Positions 1 to 5,622 of a stretch of DNA of 5,622 nucleotides are shown here, in pieces. Every line of letters starts with the position of its first letter. Within the stretch, counting starts at the first letter, position 1. The stretch is from REEB95 sp035648735. GTDB taxonomy: Bacteria; Pseudomonadota; Alphaproteobacteria; ATCC43930; CGMCC-115725. The position numbers and the translations under genes are program-made. Where the stretch lies: assembly GCA_035648735.1 (NCBI GenBank), contig DASRKX010000071.1:1-5622 (forward strand). Reading direction: 5' to 3'. Below the pieces are notes generated by a model. It ran no database searches, was not told where the DNA came from, and was given only the letters and a program-made list of their open reading frames with translations.

Positions 1-752
<752 letters not shown>

Positions 753-768
<16 letters not shown>

Positions 769-986
769 GAAGAGCGCCAATCATCCTGGCGGCGCTCGGC
801 GCATTCGCGCTGTCGGCTTGCGCGCAACCGGCGCCGCGGCGGGAACCGCAGCCGATGAATACGGATTGGTATGCGCAGAAGAAATGCCCGGCAATCGCCG
901 ATTGCATGCCGGGGCCGGATGCGGCGCGGGCGGAACGCTGCGCCTGGGTAAAGCAGAATTGCCCGGACACGCAAATCGTCTATTGA
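753..986 (+). CDS. Small putative lipoprotein with four cysteines in the mature part
   Basis: This 77-residue protein is of no family I recognise. The N-terminus has two arginines (6-7), a hydrophobic stretch (about 9-20) and a clean lipobox LSAC with Cys23, so signal peptidase II processing and lipid anchoring are expected. The mature part is only about 55 residues, begins with a proline/arginine-rich linker and holds four further cysteines (45, 51, 63, 70) that could form two disulfides in the periplasm. The GTG start at 753 overlaps the end of cysS by 16 bases and lacks a clear ribosome binding site; an in-frame TTG at 765 is the alternative and leaves the lipobox intact. Translational coupling to cysS would explain the weak start. 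The lipobox and the fit between its two neighbours favour a real gene; the exact start is uncertain. Confidence 0.65.
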
Positions 987-1004
987 GGATTGCAGGAGGC
1001 ATCG

Positions 1005-1286
1005 ATGGTCAAGGCGGTATGGAACGGCGAGACGATCGCGGAATCGGCCGACACGGTCGTCGTCGAGGGCAACCATTATTTCCCCGCCGCCGCGGTGCGC
1101 GCCGATTTGCTGAAGCCGAGCGAGACCACCAGCAAGTGCCACTGGAAGGGCACCGCGCGCTATTACAGCCTCGAAGTCGGCGGCAAGGAGAACAAGGACG
1201 CCGCCTGGTATTACCCCGAGCCGATGCCCGCCGCCTCGCAGATCAAGGACCGCATCGCGTTCTGGAAGGGCGTCACGGTTTCTTAG
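1005..1286 (+). CDS. DUF427 family protein
   Basis: This 93-residue, single-domain cytoplasmic protein matches the DUF427 family (Pfam PF04248). No reaction is firmly established for the family to my knowledge. Family hallmarks run through the whole length: VEGNHYFP (about 21-28), the SxxTSKCHWKGTARYY block (about 39-54) around the conserved Cys/Trp/Lys/Gly, AAWYYPEP (about 66-73) and a terminal IKDRIAFWKGV. The ATG at 1005 is chosen over an in-frame TTG at 990 because a perfect AGGAGG (994-999) sits five bases upstream and the resulting length suits the family. The gene starts 18 bases after the lipoprotein stop, consistent with co-transcription with cysS and the lipoprotein gene. It is the last gene of the left block and is followed by a palindromic repeat. 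Confidence 0.9.
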   Translation: MVKAVWNGETIAESADTVVVEGNHYFPAAAVRADLLKPSETTSKCHWKGTARYYSLEVGGKENKDAAWYYPEPMPAASQIKDRIAFWKGVTVS

Positions 1287-1290
1287 CTCA

Positions 1291-1393
1291 AACCCTTCAC
1301 CCCTTGACGCCGCCGAACATGCCCCCGGCATGTTCGGGCCGAGCGTCCGGAGGACGCTTGGCAGGCGTCAAACTCCCCCGAGGGGAGAGGGTT
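1291..1393. repeat. Composite palindromic element predicted to fold as a three-way junction
   Basis: The outer stem is TTGACGCC (1304-1311) with GGCGTCAA (1364-1371). Inside lie two adjacent hairpins of equal stem length. The first is CCGAACATGCC (1313-1323) with GGCATGTTCGG (1327-1337), 11 bp around CCC. The second is GCCGAGCGTCC (1338-1348) with GGACGCTTGGC (1352-1362), 11 bp including one G-T pair, around GGA. Only bases 1312 and 1363 are unpaired at the junction. A third hairpin, CTCCCC-CGA-GGGGAG (1373-1387), follows, and AACCCT (1291-1296) pairs with AGGGTT (1388-1393) to close the whole element. There is no T-run, so it is not a classical Rho-independent terminator, though it could stall or protect the 3' end of the cysS transcript. 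It resembles a dispersed intergenic palindrome (REP or MITE-like); copy number cannot be judged here. Confidence 0.7.
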
Positions 1394-1430
1394 ACGTGTC
1401 CGCTGGTACGGAAAACCTGTCAGGTCAAGG

Positions 1431-1871
1431 TCACTTGCTGGAGCTGCCGGACGAAGGGCCGGCCGCGGAGCAAGACCATGAGGCGGATCCGTTAAAGGGC
1501 GGGCTAAGTTCGAATTCGACCATCAAGGTATCCGATGTTGTCGCAGGCACTACATATTCGAAACTGCCGTTAGTATAGGTTGTCATTCTCGTATTCGTCG
1601 TATCGTCCCAGATGATCGCCGTGATGGTGGAATCCAACACATGGACGATCAATGTGTCTCCCTTCACAAAACCCCCCGCCCCGACATGGGAGCCGGTCAC
1701 CACCATTCCCTTATTGCTCCCATTTAACGCGGTGCAGCCCGGCGAGGCAAACGCCTGCTCCCCCTCACCGAGGATAAGCCCCGCACAAGCCGCGCCGAAC
1801 ACGGCGGCTCTGCGCAAGTGCGAGCGCCGGTAAAACCCCGCCGCGAACATTGTGTGAAACGCCACGACCAT
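1431..1871 (-). CDS. Small exported protein of unknown function
   Basis: This 146-residue protein is not assigned to a named family. Its N-terminus is a long signal peptide: arginines at 15-16 and 20-21, a hydrophobic core (about 22-34) and a signal peptidase I site after AFA (residues 40-42), giving a mature protein of about 104 residues starting SPGC. The mature part holds two cysteines, one at each end (Cys46 and the one in SWSCSA), and is rich in Thr, Ser and Gly with alternating hydrophobics (GFVKGDTLIVHV, FEYVVPA, TLMVEFELS), which suggests one beta-sandwich module. Similar Cys-to-Cys modules occur, as I recall, as repeats in surface and autotransporter proteins, so this may be a stand-alone or trimmed copy. 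The C-terminus is a Ser/Gly tail. The ATG at 1871 directly abuts GAGGGG; a GTG at 1865 has better spacing (6 bases). GC is much lower than in the flanking genes. Confidence 0.65.
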   Translation of the reverse strand: MVVAFHTMFAAGFYRRSHLRRAAVFGAACAGLILGEGEQAFASPGCTALNGSNKGMVVTGSHVGAGGFVKGDTLIVHVLDSTITAIIWDDTTNTRMTTYTNGSFEYVVPATTSDTLMVEFELSPPFNGSASWSCSAAGPSSGSSSK

Positions 1872-1875
1872 CCCC

Positions 1876-1910
1876 TCGAAATTCCCTCTGGAATGATGTA
1901 GGAATTTCGA
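1876..1910. promoter_or_regulatory. Perfect 10-bp inverted repeat overlapping the ribosome binding site of the exported-protein gene
   Basis: TCGAAATTCC (1876-1885) and GGAATTTCGA (1901-1910) are exact reverse complements separated by 15 bases. On the minus-strand transcript the second arm of the hairpin runs into GAGGGG (1877-1872), so the structure would mask part of the ribosome binding site of the gene starting at 1871 or 1865. It could equally be a DNA operator for a dimeric regulator. Which role it plays, if either, cannot be told from sequence. Confidence 0.5.
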
Positions 1911-1972
1911 CTTACGGACAAGACCGTCAGAGGACAGGGCCGGTTAAAGGCGGTCGCATTGTCACTGTTTCA

Positions 1973-2275
1973 TTAAACCCAAGAATCCCATTCGTGCTCG
2001 ATCTCTTCTTGTTTGCAGAACGCGCGGAACTCATCAACCGCTTTGTCTCTGCCGGTGTATTTTTCTCGCAACAGCGCGAATACCAGCTTGGGAAGTGCCG
2101 AGGCAGGAACGTCGACCCAGAACTCGTAATCGCTGTCGCCCCATATTTCTTTAACGGACGCACCCATGTCTTGGGTTTCTAATTTGATCGAGCCATCAGC
2201 ATTAACGGACAGGCGAACCGAGCGAAAGTTATCGCCTTCTTGGCGATATAGCTCGGTTGAATGGGTTTCCGTCAT
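1973..2275 (-). CDS. Conserved-looking hypothetical protein, 100 residues
   Basis: This is a soluble, acidic, single-domain protein with no signal peptide or membrane segment. I cannot name its function. It opens with TELYRQEG and a strand-rich part (SVRLSVNADGSIKLETQDMG), then a central IWGDSDYEFWVDVP motif (about 44-57), followed by a probable helix ALPKLVFALLREKY (about 60-73) and a charged C-terminal part ending HEWDSWV. The layout resembles small hypothetical proteins with a DYEFWVxVP core that I recall from proteobacteria; some small proteins of this shape act as immunity or antitoxin partners, but no toxin gene is visible here, so that is speculation. The ATG at 2275 is secure: GGGAGGTGA (2287-2279) lies at ideal spacing, and a TATAAT box lies just upstream. 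It shares the low GC of the gene downstream (28 of 60 in 2221-2280). Confidence 0.8.
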   Translation of the reverse strand: MTETHSTELYRQEGDNFRSVRLSVNADGSIKLETQDMGASVKEIWGDSDYEFWVDVPASALPKLVFALLREKYTGRDKAVDEFRAFCKQEEIEHEWDSWV

Positions 2276-2301
2276 TCTTCACCTCCCTCGCCTGATTTGA
2301 A

Positions 2302-2330
2302 ATTATAGACGCATGAGCGGGACGCCTGAA
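2302..2330 (-). promoter_or_regulatory. Candidate promoter of the 100-residue hypothetical gene
   Basis: On the minus strand a perfect TATAAT occupies 2307-2302. At 17-bp spacing the -35 position reads TTCAGG (2330-2325), matching TTGACA at only three of six bases. Transcription would begin near 2295 and give a leader of about 20 bases containing the strong ribosome binding site at 2287-2279. The box itself is convincing; the -35 is weak. Confidence 0.5.
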
Positions 2331-2368
2331 ATGGCGAGCCCTTTATGACATATCGAATCTCCGCACGA

Positions 2369-2396
2369 ATGTCCGCTTCTGGCACAAAGCGGACAT
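2369..2396. repeat. Perfect 10-bp hairpin in the divergent intergenic region
   Basis: ATGTCCGCTT (2369-2378) pairs perfectly with AAGCGGACAT (2387-2396) around the eight-base loop CTGGCACA. The right arm also takes part in a second, competing palindrome, GACATG (2392-2397) with CATGTC (2402-2407). No T-run follows on either strand. The element sits midway between the two candidate divergent promoters, so it may be an operator or a dispersed palindromic repeat; I recall similar GTCCGCTT...AAGCGGAC sequences between genes of alphaproteobacteria, but cannot confirm this here. Confidence 0.6.
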
Positions 2397-2432
2397 GGCG
2401 GCATGTCGTCACGCGGCCGTGAATCAATGTGG

Positions 2433-2461
2433 CTGGCGTGCAACCGCGCGCGCCCTATAAT
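2433..2461 (+). promoter_or_regulatory. Candidate promoter for egtBD
   Basis: A perfect TATAAT at 2456-2461 lies 73 bases before the egtB start. At 17-bp spacing the -35 position reads CTGGCG (2433-2438), matching the consensus at three of six bases. Transcription would start near 2468 and produce a leader of roughly 65 bases. The -10 match is good and its place suits the operon, but the -35 is weak and promoter activity is inferred only. Confidence 0.45.
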
Positions 2462-2475
2462 CGTTTAGAGTTCGG

Positions 2476-2517
2476 TTTCATGCCTGAAAGCGCCGGGTTT
2501 CAGCCCGTAAAAGGCGC
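2476..2517 (+). promoter_or_regulatory. egtB leader with mutually exclusive hairpins
   Basis: Three short segments alternate: TTTCA (2476-2480), TGAAA (2485-2489, within CTGAAA 2484-2489) and TTTCAG (2498-2503). The middle one can pair with either side. A third option pairs GCGCC (2490-2494) with GGCGC (2513-2517) and GGG (2495-2497) with CCC (2504-2506), ending eight bases before the GGAGG of egtB (2526-2530). The foldings exclude each other, as in attenuators or RNA switches, but the stems are short and no known riboswitch class is recognised. Confidence 0.3.
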
Positions 2518-2534
2518 GCCGCGCGGGAGGAGTG

Positions 2535-3818
2535 ATGGCATCGATCGCCGGGAATATCGCGCGCGCAGAGGATCGCGCGCTTTGTCGTGCGCGCTTTGCC
2601 GCCTGCCGCGCGCAGAGCGAGGCGCTGGCTCAGCATCTCTCGCCCGAGGACCAGGTCGTGCAGTCGATGCCCGATGCCAGCCCGACCAAATGGCATCTGG
2701 CGCATCTTTCCTGGTTCTTCGAGACCTTCATCCTGGCGCCGCACGCGTCCGGCTATCGCCTCTTCGATCCCGCCTTTAACCACCTGTTCAATTCCTATTA
2801 CGAGGCGGCCGGGCCGCGCCATCCGCGGCCGGCGCGCGGCCTGATCTCGCGCCCGGGAATCGCCGAGATTCTGCGCTATCGCGCGCATGTCACCGAAGCG
2901 TTGCTCGATTTCATCGACGGCGCCGGCGCATCGGCCTGGCACGCGGCGGCGCCGCTGATCGAGCTCGGCATCAACCACGAGGAGCAGCATCAGGAATTGA
3001 TCCTGATGGACATCAAGCATCTGCTCTCGCTCAATCCGCTGCAGCCGGCCTATGCCGCGCCGGCGCCGCGCGCGCCGCGCGCGAAGAGCAAGAAGCTCGA
3101 TTGGGTCGCGTTCAAGGGCGGGCTGGTCGAGATCGGACACGACAATGCGGATTTCGCCTTCGACAATGAAGCGCCGCGCCACAAGGCCTGGCTCGAGCCC
3201 TTCGCGCTCGCCTCGCGGCTGGTCACCAACGGCGAATACCGCGCCTTCATCGAGGATGGCGGCTACGCCCGGCCGGAATTCTGGCTGGCGGACGGCTGGG
3301 CCGCGGTGCAGGCGAATGGGTGGCGCGCGCCGCTCTATTGGCGGGACGGCGACGGTTCCCGGACGGAATTCACCCTGGCGGGGTTGCAGCCGCTCGATCC
3401 CTTCGCGCCGGTTTGCCATGTCAGCCATTTCGAGGCCGACGCCTTCGCGGCCTGGGCCGGGCGGCGGCTGCCGGGCGAATCCGAGTGGGAACACGCGGCG
3501 GCGGCGCTGCCGGTCGCGGGAAATTTCCTCGACAGCGGCGCGCTGGCGCCTTTGCCGGCGCCGGGCGAGGGCCGGCTCGAGCAGATGTTCGGCGACGTCT
3601 GGGAATGGACGCGGAGCGCCTATGCGCCCTATCCGGGCTTCCGTCCGGCGCCGGGCGCGGTCAGCGAATACAACGGCAAGTTCATGAGCGGCCAGATGGT
3701 GCTGCGCGGCGGTTGCTGCGTCACGCCCCCCGGCCATGCGCGCGCCACCTATCGCAATTTCTTCTATCCGGCGTCGCGCTGGTGCTTCGGCGGCATTCGC
3801 CTGGCGGAGGACGCATGA
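2535..3818 (+). CDS. egtB: Ergothioneine biosynthesis sulfoxide synthase EgtB
   Basis: This non-heme iron enzyme uses oxygen to join hercynine (trimethylhistidine) to a thiol substrate, forming the C-S bond of ergothioneine in the cytoplasm. The 427 residues have the usual two domains. An N-terminal DinB-like helical domain carries the likely iron ligands His57 (in KWHLAHLSWFFE), His148 and His152 (in INHEEQHQE). A C-terminal FGE-sulfatase-type domain follows (about 190-427): FDNEAPRH, VTNGEYRAFI, GRRLPGESEWE, GDVWEWTRSAY, EYNGKFMSGQ (378-387), LRGGCC and TYRNFFYP. NSYY (86-89) followed by RHPRPARG is like the cysteine-using type II enzymes rather than the mycobacterial gamma-glutamylcysteine form. 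ATG 2535 is preferred over GTG 2532 because GGAGG (2526-2530) is spaced for it. The stop overlaps the egtD start. Assignment is very secure; the thiol substrate is inferred. Confidence 0.96.
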   Translation: MASIAGNIARAEDRALCRARFAACRAQSEALAQHLSPEDQVVQSMPDASPTKWHLAHLSWFFETFILAPHASGYRLFDPAFNHLFNSYYEAAGPRHPRPARGLISRPGIAEILRYRAHVTEALLDFIDGAGASAWHAAAPLIELGINHEEQHQELILMDIKHLLSLNPLQPAYAAPAPRAPRAKSKKLDWVAFKGGLVEIGHDNADFAFDNEAPRHKAWLEPFALASRLVTNGEYRAFIEDGGYARPEFWLADGWAAVQANGWRAPLYWRDGDGSRTEFTLAGLQPLDPFAPVCHVSHFEADAFAAWAGRRLPGESEWEHAAAALPVAGNFLDSGALAPLPAPGEGRLEQMFGDVWEWTRSAYAPYPGFRPAPGAVSEYNGKFMSGQMVLRGGCCVTPPGHARATYRNFFYPASRWCFGGIRLAEDA

Positions 3819-4789
3819 AGCGCGACGGCATCCTGGCGGCCTATCTCGATTTCGCGCCGCGCGAGGAAAGCTTCCGCGAGGTCGCGCTCGCCGGCCTGAC
3901 CGGCTCGCGCAAGTCGATCCCGTGCCGCTTCCTCTACGACCAGCGCGGCTCCGAATTGTTCGAGGCGATCTGCGATCTGCCCGAATATTACGTGACACGC
4001 ACCGAGACGGCGCTGCTGGCCGAGCGCGCGGACGAGATCGCCCAGGCGATCGGCCCGCATGCAAGGCTCATCGAATTCGGCAGCGGCGCCAGCACCAAGG
4101 TGCGCCTGCTGCTCGACGCGCTGCGCGCGCCCGCGGCCTATCTGCCGATCGATATTTCGGGCGAGATGCTGCATCAGGCGGCGTCGGCGGTGGCGGCCGA
4201 TTTTCCCGATCTCGAGGTCATCGCCATCTGCGCCGATTACATGGACCCGCGCCGGCTGCCGGCGCTGGTGTCGCGCGGGACGGGGCGGAAGGTCGGATTT
4301 TTCCCCGGCTCGACCATCGGCAATCTCACGCCGGAGGAGGCGGTGTTCTTCCTCAAGGGCTGCCGCATGCTGCTCGGCCCGGGCGGCGGCATGATCGTCG
4401 GCGCCGATTTGAAGAAAGACCCGGCGCTGCTGCACGCCGCCTATAACGATTCGGCGGGCGTGACAGCCGAATTCACGCTCAACCTGCTGGCGCGGATGAA
4501 CCGCGAGCTCGACGCCGATTTCAACCGGACGCGCTTCGCCCACGAGGCCTTCTACAATCCCGTCGCCGGCCGGGTCGAAATCTTCATCCGGAGCCTGATG
4601 GACCAGATCGTCACCGTCGCCGGGCGGCGGATCGCCTTCACCGCCGGCGAGCGCATCCACATCGAATATTCCTATAAATTCACGGTGGCCGAATTCCAGC
4701 TTCTGGCGAAGCGCGCCGGCTTCGGCGCCCCTCGGGCGTGGACGGACGCCGACAAGATGTTCGGCATCCATTACCTGACGGTGCCGTGA
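3815..4789 (+). CDS. egtD: L-histidine N(alpha)-methyltransferase EgtD
   Basis: EgtD transfers three methyl groups from S-adenosylmethionine to the amino group of histidine, giving hercynine, the substrate of EgtB. At 324 residues it has the normal family length. The family's opening block is present (YDQRGSELFEAICDLPEYY, 41-59, then TRTE). The SAM-binding Rossmann fold begins with EFGSGASTK (87-95) and continues with YLPIDIS (109-115). Histidine-pocket residues known from the mycobacterial enzyme can be matched: Asn170 in GSTIGNLTP, Tyr210 in AAYNDS, and Glu284 and Ser286 in IEYSYKF. The C-terminus ends in the typical DADKMFGIHYL. The ATG at 3815 overlaps the egtB stop in an ATGA, so translation is probably coupled and the two proteins are made together. 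No truncation or unusual residue is seen. Confidence 0.97.
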   Translation: MKRDGILAAYLDFAPREESFREVALAGLTGSRKSIPCRFLYDQRGSELFEAICDLPEYYVTRTETALLAERADEIAQAIGPHARLIEFGSGASTKVRLLLDALRAPAAYLPIDISGEMLHQAASAVAADFPDLEVIAICADYMDPRRLPALVSRGTGRKVGFFPGSTIGNLTPEEAVFFLKGCRMLLGPGGGMIVGADLKKDPALLHAAYNDSAGVTAEFTLNLLARMNRELDADFNRTRFAHEAFYNPVAGRVEIFIRSLMDQIVTVAGRRIAFTAGERIHIEYSYKFTVAEFQLLAKRAGFGAPRAWTDADKMFGIHYLTVP

Positions 4790-4793
4790 GGCT

Positions 4794-5585
4794 TCAGCGC
4801 GCCTCGGCCCATTCCACGATCAGCGCCTGCAGCGCGTCGAGCCCGTCGGTCAGTGCGGCGGGGCCGGGCTGCAGAATAATCGGCGATTTGATCTCGTGGA
4901 TCTGGCCGTCGCGCACCGCCGGAATCTGCGCGAAGCCCGGGCGCGCGGCGATCCGCGCCGGCTGGAATTTCTTGCCGCACCACGAGCCGATGATGATCTC
5001 CGGCGCGCGCGCCACGACCTGCGCGGCGGTGACGATGCGCTCCTTGGCGGATTTGCCGGATGCCAGCTCGGGAAACACGTCGTCGCCGCCGGCGATGCCG
5101 ATCAGCTCCGACACCCAGGCGATGCCGGAGATCAGCGGCGCGTCCCATTCCTCGAAGAACACCTTGGGCCGGTGTTCGAGCTTGGCCGCGCGCCGGCGCG
5201 CCTTGTCGAGGCGGCCGGCGAGGGTCGCGGCAAGCGCCTCGGCCTTGGCGCGCGCATCGACCAGCGCGCCCAGCATGCGCACCATGTCGAGAATGCCGGC
5301 GATGCTGCGTTGGTTGAACGCATGCACCGCGACGCCGCGCCGGATGAGATCGGCGACGATGTCAGCCTGGAGATCGGAAAACGTCAGCACCAGATCGGGC
5401 TCGAGCGCCAGGATCTTCGGGATATCGGCCGAGATGAAAGCGCTGACCCGCGGCTTTTCCTTGCGGGCGCGGGGCGGGCGCACGGTATAGCCGGAAATGC
5501 CGACGATGCGGTCCGCCTCGCCCAGGAGATAGAGCGTCTCGACGGTCTCCTCGGTGAGGCAGACGATGCGCCGCGGCGGGAACAT
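4794..5585 (-). CDS. Cobalamin/siderophore-type substrate-binding protein without signal peptide
   Basis: This 263-residue protein has the class III (BtuF/FepB-like, Peripla_BP_2) binding fold. The N-lobe starts at once with RRIVCLTEETVETLYLLGEADRIVG (5-29; in BtuF-like proteins this follows the signal peptide), then ISADIPKILALEPDLVLTFS (51-70). A long linking helix (about 95-136) follows, and the C-lobe begins with KVFFEEWDAPLISG (141-154), WVSELIGIAGGDDVFPE (157-171), AQVVARAPEIII and GWNH-region equivalents near the end. Family members bind vitamin B12 or iron chelates for an ABC importer. Odd here: no signal peptide or lipobox, and no permease or ATPase gene is visible, so a periplasmic role is doubtful unless the start is wrong. 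It converges on egtD with four bases between the stop codons. No Shine-Dalgarno is visible before the ATG. Confidence 0.85.
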   Translation of the reverse strand: MFPPRRIVCLTEETVETLYLLGEADRIVGISGYTVRPPRARKEKPRVSAFISADIPKILALEPDLVLTFSDLQADIVADLIRRGVAVHAFNQRSIAGILDMVRMLGALVDARAKAEALAATLAGRLDKARRRAAKLEHRPKVFFEEWDAPLISGIAWVSELIGIAGGDDVFPELASGKSAKERIVTAAQVVARAPEIIIGSWCGKKFQPARIAARPGFAQIPAVRDGQIHEIKSPIILQPGPAALTDGLDALQALIVEWAEAR

Positions 5586-5591
5586 GGCGCC

Positions 5592-5620
5592 AGCTAAGCC
5601 AAGGCTCGGCGCCTTGTCAA
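5592..5620 (-). promoter_or_regulatory. Candidate promoter of the binding-protein gene, possibly leaderless
   Basis: On the minus strand a perfect TTGACA lies at 5620-5615. Seventeen bases further is TTAGCT (5597-5592), a poor -10. Transcription would then begin at about 5585, the A of the start codon itself, which would fit the absence of a ribosome binding site. The interval also contains GGCGCC twice (5586-5591, 5608-5613). The -35 is good, the rest is weak. Confidence 0.35.
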
Positions 5621-5622
5621 AG

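Noticed and set aside
1304..1371. tRNA-like cloverleaf
   Set aside because: The overall shape is a stem with two arms, but no T-loop, D-loop or anticodon-arm consensus is present and the arms are 11 bp with 3-base loops.
1291..1393. Rho-independent terminator after the DUF427 gene
   Set aside because: The hairpins are strong but no T-run follows on the plus strand, and the nested structure is better described as a composite palindromic repeat. A role in ending transcription is not excluded.
1415..1425. Short palindrome ACCTG-T-CAGGT after the repeat element
   Set aside because: Only five base pairs with a one-base centre; expected by chance and not tied to a promoter.
1850..2182. Plus-strand frame of 110 codons between the two minus-strand genes
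   Set aside because: It overlaps both minus-strand genes, has no ribosome binding site, and the minus-strand frame from 2275 has a perfect one.
2478..4064. Long minus-strand open frame (528 codons) opposite egtB and the start of egtD
   Set aside because: Its product is an arginine-rich, low-complexity sequence typical of the antisense of a GC-rich gene, while the plus strand encodes clear EgtB and EgtD.
3764..4771. Long minus-strand open frame (335 codons) opposite egtD
   Set aside because: Same reason: the mirror of a well-conserved coding sequence, with no recognisable domain and no ribosome binding site.
4896..5597. Plus-strand frame of 233 codons opposite the binding-protein gene
   Set aside because: Antisense shadow of a recognised binding-fold protein; Arg/Ala/Asp-rich with no motif.

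Overview
The window looks like chromosomal DNA of a GC-rich alphaproteobacterium. This rests on the high-GC codon usage, the style of the cysteinyl-tRNA synthetase and EgtB/EgtD sequences, and the signal-less BtuF-like protein at the right end. The genus cannot be fixed from the sequence alone.

Left block (1-1286, + strand): the 3' two-thirds or less of cysS, cut by the window edge, then a tiny four-cysteine lipoprotein gene overlapping its end, then a DUF427 gene with a strong ribosome binding site. The tight spacing suggests one transcription unit. It ends at an elaborate palindromic element (1291-1393) that folds on paper into a compact three-way junction plus a further hairpin.

Middle block (about 1431-2470): a low-GC segment (28 or 29 G/C of 60 in each of three sampled lines, against 45 of 60 in a sampled line of egtB). 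It holds two minus-strand genes: a small exported protein that I cannot assign to a family, and a 100-residue soluble protein of unknown function. Each has a perfect 10-bp inverted repeat upstream. This stretch reads as an insertion of accessory DNA between the two core blocks.

Right block (2535-5585): egtB and egtD overlap by four bases (ATGA) and form a minimal ergothioneine operon. EgtD trimethylates histidine to hercynine. EgtB is the iron enzyme that joins hercynine to a thiol substrate through a C-S bond. No egtA, egtC or egtE is present in the window. EgtB carries an NSYY motif where the cysteine-using (type II) EgtB enzymes are reported to have their tyrosine pair, which would explain a two-gene pathway. 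A convergent minus-strand gene ends four bases from egtD. It encodes a periplasmic-binding-protein-fold protein of the cobalamin/iron-siderophore family without a signal peptide.

No RNA gene, CRISPR array, transposase or integrase was seen. The longest gene-free stretch is 259 bases (2276-2534). It carries candidate divergent promoters, a central hairpin and an egtB leader with alternative foldings. I see no wholly new system here. The best leads are the three-way-junction repeat, the low-GC orphan genes with their inverted repeats, and the type II-like two-gene ergothioneine operon.
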